Numbered from the stretch's first letter, positions 10,641-23,377 are shown. The stretch is 64,000 nt of DNA from Heloderma charlesbogerti (GCA_026122225.1 JANEZZ010002877.1:1240001-1304000), one strand, 5' to 3'. Notes: a model not told the origin generated them from the sequence alone. Numbers and translations: made by a program.

Positions 10641-11079
10641 TTCCCCAAAATCAGGCTGAGGGACTTTACAAGAGCAGAACCGTTTCTCTTGCGGAAGGCA
10701 GATTCCGGATCCAACTCTATATCATCTGATCCAGAATCTTTCAAAGAGGCAAGGGAACTAGCTGTGGTAACTCACCAATTATTGCGTCATATGTTGCCGG
10801 ATTTAAGTGCAGCTCAGAAAACAGTATTGGGTCATAAGCCAGGGCTCGATACTAAGCCCCGTAAAATTAAGAGTGTTTCACACTATATCAAAGAATGTCG
10901 CTCACTAAAAGTATTATAGGGATTCTTGAGAAATTTGTTTGTTTCAAATTCCAAAGCAAACTCACTTGATCCACACCTCCCAGACCAATGGGCAGATCAG
11001 AACATAGTTTTCCTCTGGAATCTGCACTTGGAAGTAATTTTTTGTCATCTCTTTCCTCTTCTTCTTTTTTACAGGTAAT
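10641..11079. other. Unrecognised sequence with a short open frame
   Basis: The plus-strand frame 10653-10919 encodes a hydrophilic stretch (for example SISSDPESFKEARELAVV, HMLPDLSAAQKTVLG) that looks more protein-like than its surroundings, but I do not recognise a family. It may be a piece of an internal retroelement region. It ends at a TAG shortly before palindromic element A. Confidence 0.3.
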
Positions 11080-11716
11080 TAGGGATGTTGGAGAAATCCA
11101 CGACGGACTCCAGTGAGGCTGGATTCTTTGGAATGGATGGACTACCCCCCCACTGCCACCCCCCAAAATCCCCCCGGGACGGGCCCTACCAAGCGACGGA
11201 TGCTCCAGGTCGGGTCGTCCTCCTTCCGCAGCTGGCCTGCGGAACGAAATGGCAGCTGTTGTAGCAGCCGCCATTTGCGTCCCTGCCCGTGGCTGTGATT
11301 GGCTACGTAAGTATTTACATAGCCTATCATGGCAAAGAGCAGAGACGCAAATGGTGCCCGTTATGCCATTTGCGTCCCTGCTCTTTTCGTGATAGGCTAT
11401 GTAAATACTTACGTAGCCAATCACGGCCACGGGCAGGGACACAAATGACATAATGGGCGCCATTTGCGTCCCTGCTCTTTGCTGTGATAGGCTACATAAA
11501 TACTTACGTAGCCTATCATGGCCTAAGGCAGGGACGCAAATGGCGGCCGGCGTAGCATTCGCCATTTGAGTCTGCAGCGCGGCAACAGCAGCCAGAAGTC
11601 CGGCTTCGGCAGGCCCTGGCCAGCCGCTCCGCGGCTTTGCCACAGAGCGGAGCTGGCCAGGAAGGATTCCAAGGGGGAGGGACGGATCCCCTCCCCCCCC
11701 AGTGGATGCCCCATTA
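11080..11716. mobile_element. hAT-like palindromic element A
   Basis: Starts TAGGGATGTTGGAGAAAT after CAGGTAAT. It contains three copies of the hairpin GATAGGCTACGTAAA...TAGCCTATCA (about 11291-11328, 11389-11428, 11483-11521), separated by CATTTGCGTCCCTGC/GCAGGGACGCAAATGG words in both orientations. The right end lacks a clear CATCCCTA and target duplication; an L2 tail follows at about 11725, so this end is probably lost. It is the most diverged of the seven copies and has no clear outward splice donor. Confidence 0.75.
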
Positions 11717-11724
11717 ATAAGGAA

Positions 11725-11850
11725 ATGGACAGATCAGACTTTATTTATTTAATGCATTTATTAGCCACCTTTCAAGACAGAGCTCTTCCCAATGTAGCTT
11801 ACAATATAAAACATAAGAAAACTTAATAATGAACACATGCAAAAGTGACA
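11725..11850 (-). mobile_element. L2 3' tail fragment
   Basis: On the minus strand it reads TATTGTAAGCTACATTGGGA ... GGTGGCTAATAAATGC followed by an AAATAAAT-type repeat, the end of an L2-type LINE. Confidence 0.6.
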
Positions 11851-12111
11851 TGGAATTAAAGTAGGGTGTCCGGGTGTCCTACTTCACATAGGGTGTCCCC
11901 TATTTGAAGGCCTGTTAGAGGGCAGTCCTCTGTTTTAAGGCATCCTCTGTTTGAAGGGCTGTCCAGTACAAATCAAGTTTGAAGATGAAGAACCATAAGA
12001 AACTGTACAGCGAGGGTCTTGAAATTGCCGATCAACAGTTAACACCAAGCAAGCAGAATTAGCAGGCACACAGACAGTTCACCTGGTCACAGTCTTCCCT
12101 ACTATGGCGAG

Positions 12112-12523
12112 GTGCATTGTATTTCTATTTCAGGGAGCAATCCTATGGCCGCTAGGCAGGGGCTAGACAGCCATAGGATACATCGGTTTCCTGAGAACCG
12201 ACGCCCCCACGCTGCCTCATAGGCAGTGCAGAATGGCCCCGCACCTGGGCTCGGAAGAAGAGCACAGAGCAGTGAAAATGGGGCATTCCGGGGTGGGGAA
12301 AGAGGAAGTGCCAGTACGACACATCCAACATGTCGTCCAGCTGCCGCTTCCCCCATTCCGCCTTCCCGTGGCTAGACAGCCGAAATCAGCTATCTAGCCA
12401 CAAATGCAGGCTGGCTGAAGTGCAGAGGGGACAATCTCCTCCGTGCTTCTCTTGCCCTGCATTGGATAGGCGGTCACCTCCAAGTTCAGAGGGAACCGCC
12501 CACCCTGGTAGGATTATGCCCTA
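12112..12523. mobile_element. Non-autonomous DNA transposon (MITE)
   Basis: Ends GAGCAATCCTATGGCCG and GTAGGATTATGCCCT; the GC-rich interior has further inverted words (GCTAGACAGCC... in both arms). Same type as 4190-4662. Confidence 0.55.
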
Positions 12524-12529
12524 AATTAT

Positions 12530-13141
12530 AGTAATTATTTCTAAATTTGCATTCATACATATACATTAGCATATGCAAGCTTTGTGCAATCCTCTGTCCT
12601 GTTTTGTCCCCCTTTTTGGCAATACATGCCTTCTTTTTCCTAATGTGTAAGTGGCCACCCTAAATTAGAGTGATCTGTCCATCCCTAACATATTACTAAT
12701 CTGCATGAACTGTGGGATACACATTTTCATCTGACAGTTAGTGTGAGATACACTGCTTTGTGTATGGGTTCTTAAATTTTTCTCTTAGAGAGTGCTTCTC
12801 TTCTTCAGTGAAAAGTTAAAAAAACTAAATTCTAATTAAACATCGGAAATATTCCTTTAAATGACATACATACAAGTCTACAAATTGAAATGAATATTTA
12901 TGAAACAGTTATGCTTTGTTTCACACCACTGAGAAGAATCAGGCAATTGTCCTTCACTCTGGTTATGCCACCCTGTTCCTCTTTATTGTATCCTGACAGC
13001 AGCTGATCTTTGAGCGAATACACAATGTATTTTTCAACCAGCTACATTGAGACTTGAATGGCAAATGAACAGCACATGGTCAAAGAAAATGCCTCGAGGT
13101 TTCACACCTATTTACCACAATCAGGGCAAAAAAAGTGCCAT
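12530..13141. other. Unassigned AT-rich sequence
   Basis: Nothing recognised. An isolated GTCCATCCCTA at 12690-12697 resembles the end of the TAGGGATG elements but has no matching left end or target duplication. Confidence 0.4.
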
Positions 13142-13281
13142 TGGGTAGTATCCAACGTTAGTCCTGTGTAGAGTAGACCCATTGAAATGAATGGGATTTA
13201 AGTTAGTTGTGACTAATTTAAGTCTCATTCATTTCAAAGGGTCTACTCTACATAGGACTAACATTGAATACTACCTATTTT
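13142..13281. mobile_element. Palindromic MITE
   Basis: Left arm GGTAGTATCCAACGTTAGTC and GTAGAGTAGACCCATTGAAA pair with right arm TTTCAAAGGGTCTACTCTAC and GACTAACATTGAATACTACC; centre near 13211. Confidence 0.85.
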
Positions 13282-13289
13282 CAGCAGAA

Positions 13290-14239
13290 AACCAGTACAG
13301 GGCCCTGATCTGGATTAGGAGCATGTTTTGTGTTGTTTTTTTACACACATACGTCTGCTTTTTCTACAGACATACACGCAAAGCAGCCAGATGGAGCACA
13401 CTTGTTTTAACATGAAATTTAGTCTGGTACACAACTGATAGCCTAAATTCAGTAATAAAAGGAAAGGTATTGAATGTGTTTTACATAACAAGTACACATT
13501 CTTATTAAATATGCTGATGATTGCTCAATGTTTCTTTGTTACATTCCTTTTAATTTCCTTCTCTGTAAATGTTAATGAATTTTCATTCTGCGGAGTTCCT
13601 CTAAGCCACTAAATTGGAAGAATCAAATATGTATTACACAAACATCCAAATTGATGTTTTTAAGCTCCAGATTTTGTGCTGGTGCCAACAAATCACAGCC
13701 CTCCAATTGTTATGTTAAATCCCTCTTTAAGAATCTCTCCCTCTCTTTTTGTTAAATACTCATTTCTAACCACTATGCTCATAACATTTTCTAAGTGTGA
13801 AATCAGACTCCACTTGACAGGATGACCTTCTTAAAGTCCTGCACATCTCACTGTTTCATTCACAATCCAGAATAATTTACCAAAATATCCAAGAAACCAC
13901 AGAACTATAAACAAATCTAAAAATTCTCTTGATAAAGCACTGGGTGTGTTTGCACATAGCCAGGGTACCCATCATTTACAAGCACCATGCTGGTGTACAC
14001 TGCCCAATCATTCCCACTGCAAGCAGTAGCGGCTAAACAAACCATGGGATTTCCCTCCATCGTTTGCTTAATGTGATGTGTGACCCGGAACTCTGGCTTG
14101 TGTTGCCATGTGTCCTCTCCAAATGTAGCAGCCATAAGCATACCGTACATAAGCATACACATGTGCTGTGATACAAGCACAACCTAAGAGGTCTTTTAAT
14201 GTTGTCCACAGTACATCTCAGCAGACTTGTCTTAACAAT
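13290..14239. other. Unassigned AT-rich sequence
   Basis: No gene or repeat recognised. Confidence 0.45.
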
Positions 14240-14471
14240 GCACATACACACAGGGCCAGTTCATATGTCATGGTGGCCAATCATGCATTCATTAACCCAC
14301 AATTTTCAGGACACATGACGTATGTGAGCCGCTTCTGCTTCACATAAACAACCTACAACCGCCCTGTTCATAGGTTGCTGCATGACGTATGATCCCACAC
14401 ACTTTGCGTTGTTTATGGGTCAAACAACACAGAGTTAACCTACTAATTGTAGGTTAACTCTGGGTTGCTTA

Positions 14472-16665
14472 CCTCGGTCAGTGTTGCAATCTTCTTGTCT
14501 GGAGCTTCTCTTTAAATGGATGGCATTAGGTTCTCAGCATATTAAGGCAGAAAGAGTTCCTCCCACAATCCTGGCAGTCAGAGATGTGTGGCATATAATG
14601 TCACGCCAATTACCGTCTGACCCATTTTCCCAAATTGACTTTATGAGGAAATCCAGGTTTAAGAATCGGAAAGAAATGGCAGACCTGGACAGATAATAAG
14701 ATCTTTACCCTGGATCAATTAGTGGATGTTGTTGATGAGTTTTTGGTACTTTCAAGATAAATTTGAGAGATAAATTTGGTTTGTCTGCTACACCGGAATG
14801 GCAGTATTTGCAGGTGAAACTTTTGTTAGTATCTAGATTTGGTCCTGCTGCTTTTACTCCTTCAGAGCCTCCTTCGTTACTGGAAATACTTATTGAAGCT
14901 GACCAGATATATCGACCTACAATTCATGTTTATAATACTTATTATCAATGAACAAATATGATACATGCAGTTTATAGCAGGAATGGAATAGGGAACTGGA
15001 ATGTCCAATTTTGTTTAATCTGCCATTTTGGCATCTGTATCGGATATTTCTATGGATCTTTGGTCACGCCTTATTCAGCAAAACCTTTTGTTTCAGGTCT
15101 ATAGGACACTAGGGATGTACGAAAGTGACTTACTTTCACGGATTATGAAATCCACGGATTTCCACGGATTATGTTGATGGTGATATTAATTCATTAATTT
15201 ATTAATTAATGATTTATTAATCAACATTAATTTATGTTAATATAAATTAATTATAATTTATAATTATAAATTATATTATAATTTCCACGGATTATGTTGA
15301 TGGTGGGGGGGAGGCATTCTGTCCCTCCCCCCGGAATCCTGGCCGGGGGGGAAGCGCTCCGTTCCTCCTCTCCGGAATCCTAGCCGGCCAGCTGTGCTCC
15401 GCAGCAATTCTGCGGAGCCGCCGGCCAGCTCCACCAGCAGCTGGACATCCGGCCACTGGCTAGCAGGGACGCAAATGGCGGCGGCCATAGCCACCATTTG
15501 CGTCCCTGCAGTCAGCCGTGATAGGCTACGTAAATGTTTATGTAGCCTATCATGGCTGATTTAAAAAAACCCAAAAACACACGTGTATGCAAATGGCAGC
15601 GGCCATGGCCGTCGCTATTTGCGTTCTTTATTTTGGCACGTCTTAGTCTATGTAAACATTTATGTAGACTAAGACAGCAAAAATAAGGGGAACGCAAATA
15701 GCGTAGCATCTACGCCATTTGCGTACGCGTGTTTTTGTTTTTGTTTTAAGTCAGCCATGATAGGCTACGTAAAGATTTATGTAGCCTATCACGGTGTTTT
15801 TTTTAAATCTAGCTGTGATAGGCTGCGTAAATCTTTATGTAGCCTATCACATTTTGGGGGTTTTTTTTAACCTGGAAATGGTGGCGGTGGCAGCCGGTCG
15901 GAAGACCGGCCGCCGCCGAACCGCTGCCGGAGCCGCTGCCGGAGCCGCCGCCGCCAGGAAGATCTGCCCAAGGTAAGTCTTGTCCCGGGGGGGCGGGGGG
16001 CAGGCCGTTCTGCCACCGATTTCGGGAGGCCGAATGCGCTGGCATTCGGCCTCCCCGAGATCCGTGGCGGAACTTTCGTACATCCCTATTGGACACCACA
16101 ATGTCTTTTTAACAAAGTCTTGTCAAATTCAGCTAATTGTTGGAGGTGTAATGTAGTTGATGTTTTGGAAATGCCCAATAGCTGCCTCCTTTTGGGAGGA
16201 AGTTATTATATAGATAAATTTTGTACTGGAATGTTCTTTAATATTTACTGATGTAAATGTTCTCTTAAATTACTTACCTGTTTTCTGTATGTGACACATG
16301 ATCAGCGTAAATGGATCCTTCGTGCCCTTGTGGTTGCTAAAGGACTGATACTACATTACTGGAAAGATAAAAGCTTACCATTTATAATGCAATGGACTGA
16401 AGACTTAACAACACTAGCAACATTTGAAAGAGTGGTATACAGGCGTAACTTGCAAATGGACTTATATTTGGATATTTGGTCTGCTTTTTACTGAAGTTTA
16501 TGAATAATCATTTTTTCTCTTTTTCTCGCCTTAGAATATTGTAATATTTGAAACCAAGGATTTTAGAATATGCTGTTATATTTTTAAATTTTCTGAGTTT
16601 CTAAATGTTTTTTGTTTGTTTGGTTTGGTTAAAATTCACAATTAAAAACTTATTTAAAAAAAAAC
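14472..16665 (+). mobile_element. 5'-truncated L1-type LINE, interrupted by element B
   Basis: A plus-strand L1/Tx1-type 3' fragment flanked by the 15-bp duplication ACTCTGGGTTGCTTA (14457-14471 and 16666-16680) and ending in an A-rich tail at about 16653-16664. Decayed ORF2 C-terminal pieces remain: DKFGLSATPEWQYLQ (about 14766-14810), a CWRCNVVDV-like zinc-binding word (about 16140-16165) and RKWILRALVVAKGLILHYWK (about 16303-16362). It is split by palindromic element B at 15110-16088. Confidence 0.8.
15110..16088. mobile_element. hAT-like palindromic element B
   Basis: The terminal inverted repeats are perfect over 17 bases (TAGGGATGTACGAAAGT). Near-identical 8-bp flanks TAGGACAC and TTGGACAC show target duplication, the hAT signature. 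Four hairpins of the GGCTACGTAAA type lie at about 15517-15554, 15642-15673, 15756-15793 and 15814-15851. GTAAGT donor motifs face outward at both ends: minus strand 15128-15133, plus strand 15973-15978. A terminal palindrome GGCCGAATGC/GCATTCGGCC lies at about 16028-16052. The AT-rich tract 15185-15285 is specific to this copy. No transposase. Confidence 0.9.
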
Positions 16666-16869
16666 ACTCTGGGTTGCTTAACCCATAAACAACCCAGAAT
16701 GTCCAAGTACACATGTCACACAACAGCCTATAAACAGGGTGTTCACAGGTTGTTTTCTAAATTGGAAATGGCTTAAACATAATATAACCCTCTGCACATC
16801 CAAGGGTTAATTAACCCACAATTTCCCACTCTAATGTGCAAACCAGGTCACATACACACAACTCTATTC

Positions 16870-17140
16870 CAAAGGGGGATGGTTTATTTAACACACAAGA
16901 ATCAAGACATATACACACTGAACATGTTGGGAATTAGCATATTGGTGACAGGCACTGTATAAACTCCAATAGGAATTAATTAGTTCATATGCAACAAATA
17001 AACCTAGGCACACTGAACAGGTAAGGCAGAAAACAAAATGAATACCACAGACATCCATGCACAGGATTTAAAAGGGAGGAAATAAGCTTAAAGGCTTGCT
17101 CTGTGTCTAGACTGAGGGTTTCTGTACATCAGAATGGAAA
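16870..17140. other. Unassigned sequence
   Basis: Nothing recognised. Confidence 0.4.
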
Positions 17141-17345
17141 ACTCTGGGAGGTTTGGGGGTCCATTTTTGCCCCCAGGCTGGCCCCTCCAAATCAGTGCCA
17201 AAAACAGGGAAAAAAATTAAAACAAAATAATGTCTGCAGCTGCTATAGAGTCCCCAAAGTGTCAAAAATTGCTTGCAAATAAGCTTGTTTGCAAGCTAAT
17301 TTTGACCCTTTTGGCACTCCATAGCAGCTCCAAATGCCCTTTTTT
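17141..17345. mobile_element. Fold-back repeat related to 9019-9420
   Basis: Contains TTTGGGGGTCCATTTTTGCC and the facing words GCTTGCAAATAAGCTTG and TTTGGCACTCCATAGCAGCT; same family as 9019-9420 and 20677-21040. Confidence 0.5.
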
Positions 17346-17349
17346 TTTT

Positions 17350-19489
17350 TTTGCTAGAATTTGTAGAGAAACAGCATCCACAAAATAGAGCAGGACTGGT
17401 ATCTTTCGCAGAATCTTTTTGGGTAGTCCTGAAGATGAAGCTGGGATGCAAAGAAACGTCTGTGGTTGCTGAGAGAAAAGGAGCCTTGAAAAAAAAACTG
17501 TTTGTGGGTCACTGCTTCAGAAAAAGTGTGGTCTTTAGGCCAAGCTAAATCCAAAATTCTACCCCACTGAAGGGGATTGCAAAAACAAAAGAGTCTTCAT
17601 TGCAATCACGCCCTCCCCCATGCAGAGGAGGGGTGGGATTTGGGGATGAAAACAGGGGAATGAATTGGGGCCACCACACACATTTACCCTGAAGTGTAAA
17701 TAAGGCAATTATGCATAGTTCTGCTATTAGTGATTTGAAGAATGCTTAGCTTGGCCCTCAGGCAGCCAGAATCAGGTGTTCCAGGGAGAAGCGTTGACAA
17801 GGCTGTCTGGTACAAGCCTGGGTTCCATGGCTTGAGAGTTATTTCACCAAGGGCAAACAGACACAGCCAGGAACACTGAGCTTTGCCACTCATCAGAAAT
17901 AAATGGTACCAGGACCTTAGGGGGCCCAGGAATGACAGGCATTCAAGCCCTGGGTTTTTATATTATTTAATCAAAACGAACATGTCCCTGGGTAAAATCA
18001 AGACCAAAAGAATACTTCTTATTACACCTCAGAGGCAGGTTTAGCAGAAGTCCTGATAGCAAAGAACACCTAGCTGGACAATACAAAAATGTTTTGTATT
18101 TTTGATAAATTTTTGCTGATGGGCATGAGAGCTCTGCTTTTACAAGATTAAGTGCCAGATGTAATAGATCTACAGAAACTGATACTTTATAGACCTTTGT
18201 GCATGGATCAGTCACTGCCCTACAGATGTCATTTATATATGCGACCACTCAAAAGAAAAGAAAATGTGTCTCCACAAAATAAGATTTTGAGAAGTGTAAA
18301 AAAAACCACCTGAGTTTAAAGAATGAGAAAGTTTTATTGGAAAGACAGTCATAGTGAACTAATAAAATGTTTGAAAAATGGGGTTGAAGAAAAATGTGAG
18401 GCAAAATTCTATCCTTACAAAAAGTCCTTCATAACTGTATATAGAGGATAGAGTACACTTGAGCAGAGCTGCGAGAAGACTCTCTCATAGGTTTGTTTGC
18501 CTTCTCACTTTCTATATAGTCATAAAGCTTCCTAAGTAGCAAATTAAACAAATCAACGTACAGCAAAATCAATGGGGGTTTCCTCTGAGGTATGGAAAGT
18601 TCAAGAATTTTGTTTCGGTAATATTGTTAAGTGAACTGACCTGATTTGCATTTCCTAGACTAATACACAGATCAGGACAAAATTATCCTTCAATTTCTGC
18701 ACCTCTCCAAATTTTGCAAGACTATTTTTGGCTCAAAATACATACCTAAATCTGTATAAAAATGTGTACTTTAGGGAAAAATGCATACAAGAATACTGTG
18801 AATTTTGGTATATGTGTGTTTTTTAATCCCAGATTGATGAAGAAACAGGGCAGAATGGACTTATGAATGAACACATGCAAAACTAAGGTGGACTGGAAAC
18901 AGATAGATATGTTCATCTGAATTCCTAGATAAGTGCACATAGAATTGCACTCAGAATCACAAAGTGAAGGAAGGTTGGAACAAAGTCTCAAGAAAAGGCA
19001 ACAATGATAAATACAACAATCACCACTTTTCTCTCCCACCCACACCCCACGCTCTCTCTCTCACCATAAACCCACATGATACATACTATATATAATGCTA
19101 CGAATAAAAAATCACATGATGTGTTATAATGTAAATACATTTTTCACCATTGATCACACACATCATGGAACTGTATATCTTTGCACATGACTTACCAATT
19201 CGAATCTGGATAGTTATTTATTATATGAAGTGTAGTATAACATTGAAGTATTTGGCTTTGACTCTTAAAAGTAATTTCATATATTAGATACCTGCAACAC
19301 AGAAGTGGTTCCATATAGCACTCGCTTGTATAAAATGCTATTTAAACACAGTGGGCCCAACCTAGAATTACCTACACACTGTTTTGCATTGGTGGACATC
19401 TAGTTGATCACTAAATGGTCAACACCATCAGCTTTGACCACAACAGTAATCTGTTCAATGCATCACATATGCTGCCTAAATTATATTTC
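17350..19489. other. Unassigned AT-rich sequence
   Basis: About 2.1 kb with no gene, RNA or repeat that I recognise. Could include conserved non-coding or old repeat DNA that only an alignment would reveal. Confidence 0.45.
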
Positions 19490-19622
19490 ACTCTCCCCAA
19501 CCTGGTGCCCTCCAATGTTTGGACTACAGCTCCCATAATTCCTGACCCTTATCCATGCTGACAGGGGCTGATGGGAGTTCAAGTCCAAAAAATTTGGAGT
19601 TCACCAAGTTTGGGAAGGCTGC
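19490..19622. mobile_element. Fold-back MITE
   Basis: Arms CCCCAACCTGGTGCCCTCC and GGAGTTCACCAAGTTTGGGA with inner GACTACAGCTCCCAT and ATGGGAGTTCAAGTC. Same family as 5158-5297. Confidence 0.8.
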
Positions 19623-20676
19623 TATATTGAATTGTGGAATTCTTGGAAAACCATTCACATTTCAAAGCAAGCTGTTCTCAGTTGTTTCTCTACCCCATAC
19701 AATAATAAGTAACCCATCTGGACATACTCCAGTTTTACTGCCTTCTGATGAAGTGATGCAGAATACTACTTAAAACAAAACAAACCTGGCATTTGCCTCT
19801 GGTTTGAACTGTCAAGTGCATTAATTCTATCACAAACCTTCCGAGGCTTTATCTATTGTTTTTGAACTACTACACAATAGACATCCCGGAGGGTTATAGT
19901 TTATTGACTGTACCTACCCCTGTCTTCAACATACTGATCAATAAGAAACATAATTAGAAGGAATTCAAAGAAATACTGCTGTCAGCTGGTGAAGCATCAC
20001 ATACAAATATCAAAGCCTTAGCGGAACATAAAGAAGCACTATCCCCCAACCAGACAAAATCTATTTTAAAAGATTCATTTGACTTCAGAACATTTCCTTC
20101 ACTATCTGTAGCTGATAACTCACAGCACTCCATAATTTTCTCAGGAAGAAATATTATTTCAAAATACTAGGGCCAATATCTGATCTCAAACAGGAAGCAA
20201 ATGTAGACTAATTCTTTAAATAACAATTTCCCCCTAACACTAAAGAAAATGAAACCAGAATAAGTCTGGTTCTTCTTATCATGGAGTTTTTGCCAAGAGT
20301 TGCTCAGTTTCCAGTGAAAGAGCATCGTGTTTTACGGTGATTTTAGAAAACCGCAAATCCATTAGGATTAATTCCCCACATATAAAATTCCTAAATAGAT
20401 GCTACTGCTTCTGAAAAGCAGAACTGGAGATGAAGAACAAATATGGAGATGGAATAGTTTCAGAGACAAATTCTTCCAGTTTGGAAATCCTCAAACCGTT
20501 ATGAAGTGAGCCCAAATTTTATCACAGTTCAAAATAATTCAGCACAACCTTCTCATCTGACAGTTGCTCTCCTCCCATGGTTTAATAAACTTGCCAAGCT
20601 CCGATGAGAGAAAATAAAGATGAAATCTAAATGTTGATTTAAAAGCAGTGGATCTAAAGCCAAGGGATGTTCTAAC
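19623..20676. other. Unassigned AT-rich sequence
   Basis: Nothing recognised. Confidence 0.45.
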
Positions 20677-21040
20677 CCAGGGGTAGGCAACTTTGGGAGG
20701 TTTGGGAGCCATTTTTACCTGGTGGACCTATACACAGGTCACCTCCACCCCCATGGATGCCAAAAATGGGGGGGGGGTAAAAATAAATTTCATCTGCAGC
20801 TGTTATGGAGTGCCAAAAGGGTCAAAATTAGCTTGTTTTGATCCTTTGGGGACTCCATAGCAGCTACAGAGCCCCCAAATGGGTGAAACGTAGCTTGCAA
20901 ACAAGCTAATTTTACCCTTTGGATACCCCATAGTAGCTTTGACTGCCATTTTGTTTGCAAAAATATGTATTTTTTAGATTTGGGGGAGATTTAAAATTTG
21001 GGAGGGGGGCTGCTCTGGAGGGCTTTGGGTGACCGCTGTT
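20677..21040. mobile_element. Non-autonomous fold-back repeat
   Basis: Starts CCCAGGGGTAGGCAACTTTG. Facing internal words: GTTATGGAGTGCCAAAAGGG and CTTTGGGGACTCCATAGCAG. Family of 9019-9420. Confidence 0.65.
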
Positions 21041-21227
21041 CTAAACTGTTCCTTATTACACAAGCTCCTGGAAGTGTCATTTTTAAGTCCTCATTGACCA
21101 AAGGCTATTCCTAAAAATCTTTATTCTACACTGAAGGCTTCTGGGTGTATTCAGAGACTGCACTGATTATTCAGACAAGTGTAGGTTCTTAGGGACACAG
21201 TGCATGGGCCTTTTTGGTTATTGGGTC

Positions 21228-21316
21228 CAACCTTCTCCAACATGCATGCCAATGGTCAGGGAGGATAGGAGTTGTAGGACAAAACATCTGGAGGGTGCCA
21301 GATTGGGAAAGGCTTG
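21228..21316 (+). mobile_element. Fold-back MITE, half copy
   Basis: Right arm of the family at 5158-5297: GGAGTTGTAGGACAAAACAT then CTGGAGGGTGCCAGATTGGG. Confidence 0.65.
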
Positions 21317-21585
21317 CTTACTCTGTCCTGTGGAATTGATTACTATCTGAAATCTTCCACTGCATATAACTAACATGAATTTTAATTTCTTCAGTTCAGT
21401 TGACAATTACTAGTAAACAGAATAAGCCCAAGGTTTTTGGTTGTTCTCATAAAGGACCTAAAGGCTCCCACATGTGCTCCCCGATCACACATATAGGCCT
21501 GGACTTGGGTTCCTTCACTCCTTCCTCCCACGTCTTAGTTCTGGTGCCACTACTGGAATGCACTGCATTGCTGCTCTTCACCATC

Positions 21586-22070
21586 TGTCAGGACACTGAG
21601 CCCATGAAGTCCCAGAGTAGTTCTGATTCTGAGGAAGAGCAGTTGCTCCTGGGAGAGGAGCGCGCTCCTCTTTCCCAGGGCCAACAGCTGACGGAGATTA
21701 CTCCCACCAGCATTCCTAGCTTAGAAAGCAGTCCAGGGAGTGACCGAGCGCAGATAGCAGACTTGGTGGATGCGCGACGCCGACGCAGAGAGCGGCGCCA
21801 GATGGAGGGCGTGGAAAGGAGGCGTAGTGCCCGGTTGGCACGCAAACAACGGCTGCGCCCAGAGGATCCAAGGGAAAAGGGGAGGGACTCTCCCTAGTCC
21901 TTAAGTTCAGGGGTCTGCCAGTAATTCCCTTTCAAATGGGGACCAACTGTTCCAACTTAGGGCATAGGTACTGTGCTGCTCAGATCTAGTTGCAAACGGT
22001 ATAGTTGTTAAGTTGTAAAAGAAGAATAAAGCTTTGAAAGGAATCCCTTTGTCTTTTCACAGCTCAAGAA
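21586..22070 (+). mobile_element. Solo LTR 1 (right end degraded)
   Basis: Begins TGTCAGGACACTGAGCCCAT and aligns by eye with the LTRs at 25647-26196 and 27180-27742, including the shared acidic/basic reading frame and a polyadenylation-like AATAAAGCTTTGAAAGG near 22026-22042. The expected CCTGACA end and target duplication are not visible, so the right boundary is approximate. Confidence 0.75.
21601..21897 (+). pseudogene. LTR-embedded acidic/basic reading frame, copy 1
   Basis: An open frame of about 98 codons lying wholly within the LTR, with no ATG required. It starts with a PMKSQSSSDSEEEQ acidic run, passes a middle ALSQGQQL-type linker and ends in a very basic tail (DARRRRRERRQ, then RRRSARLARKQRLRP) and a TAG. 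The same order is kept in two other plus-strand LTRs (25647-25893, 27181-27396) and, with breaks, in the antisense LTR at 44311-44833. The likely explanation is that the last polyprotein of the parent retroelement reads into its 3' LTR, so this is its C-terminus. I cannot assign the parent (Ty3/gypsy-like or ERV). As a solo LTR it has no upstream coding sequence. Confidence 0.6.
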
Positions 22071-22259
22071 AGTATGCTTAGCAGCAGCTTTTGCTAACCA
22101 CTCCAGACTTTGGGCTACAGGCTGACCATTTCCAGTTTAGTCAGTCCAGGAGTGGTAGCAAAGTACCTGGCCCATAATAAGTGGTCAGTTTTGGCAACCC
22201 TGGTAGAGGGTATGCTCTCTGCTGGCGTGTGTACCTTTAGCATTACTAACTGCTGATAA

Positions 22260-22810
22260 TGGTCCTGCTGGTAAATATTTATTTTATTAAAATAGTTCTA
22301 ACACACCCTATATCAATCGATCTCAGTATGGAATCATACTGAGAACAATAAAAACAGTTTTGACCTAAAACCAATTAAAATCATCAACAGTCCAAGCAAA
22401 CAAATCAACAACTGAGCTACAGTCAATAAGGCCCAAAGGCTTGGGTAAATAGCCAGGTCTTAACTTGGTACCAAAATAAAGCCCACATCAGTGCCAAGGA
22501 GGGGGCATTCCATAGCTGGGCCACCACAGCCAATAAGGCCCCATCTCATGTCTTTACATAATGTACAGTTCCCAACCATGGGACACAGAGGAGAGTCCCT
22601 TTGGCAGATCTCAATACTCAGCAGGTTTATACATATAAATGTGGTCAATTTATATTTAGGGTGAGATGCGTATAAGCATAAAGCATCACCTGTTAAGACC
22701 AGATGACATGAGCCACATATCTTAAGTTCAAATAGTTCTTCTATCTCCCCATGAAGTTGATATGAGCAGGAATTGTTCAAGTGTCTGTCTATTGTAATTG
22801 GCCAAGCCAC
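22260..22810 (-). mobile_element. L2-type LINE 3' UTR fragment
   Basis: Minus-strand 3' region. Read on the plus strand, CAGGTCTTAACTTGGTACCA, GGGCATTCCATAGCTGGGCC and AATAAGGCCCCATCTC line up with the 3' UTR of the L2 at 52520-52640. Confidence 0.65.
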
Positions 22811-22814
22811 CCTC

Positions 22815-23377
22815 AGAAGACTCTAGTAGTTGGCAGGACAGTTGTGGCCTTCTTGCCAACCATCTTAGGAGGAGGTAATATTAAACATGCATGGAAAAAT
22901 ATGTGTAATATTTTGTTCCCTTTTCATAGAACAAGAATGCCTGAGTTAGAAGCTAGAATTAGAATTAAACAAATAATCTAAAGGTGTAGTAATTTCTGGC
23001 TGGGACAGGTATTAACATATTCAATGAAAAATAATTAATAACCATAGAGGATTATGTAATGTTGCTACCTTGGAAACACTTAATACACAATACAAGTTGC
23101 TTTTAAAAAAAAAAACACATTTTATCTAGTCACTAATGTATTCTTATGGTTCTGTTCTTTCATTATTTGAGATACCTTTTAATGTCAAGCTATTTAACTG
23201 TGACAGCTGGTGAGGAATCAGCCTTGGAGTTTTCTCATTAAAAGTAATGCAGTGTTAGTAGCCAAATACTTGAAAATGTGAAATGTTAAAATTTAATGAA
23301 CTGGAAAAGTCATTCCAGCTTTGTCAATTTAAACTTCTCGGCCAAAGTTTGTGAAGCACATGGAGGCTCTGGGCCAT

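Larger units (their letters stand above)
14240..16860. mobile_element. Large palindromic MITE, split by an L1
   Basis: Two halves, 14240-14471 and 16666-16860, are separated by an inserted L1. Inverted words include GTTGTTTATGGGTCAAAC at the left and AACCCATAAACAACCC at the right, plus GAGTTAACCTAC facing GTAGGTTAACTC. TTAACCCACAAT occurs in both outer arms. The interrupted element shows that the L1 landed within an existing MITE. Confidence 0.65.

Noticed and set aside
12690..12697. Right end of an eighth palindromic element (CATCCCTA)
   Set aside because: No matching left end, hairpins or 8-bp duplication nearby; probably a chance match.
21400..21897. 165-codon host gene candidate
   Set aside because: The open part from 21601 is shared with other solo LTRs; the upstream codons are unrelated flank.
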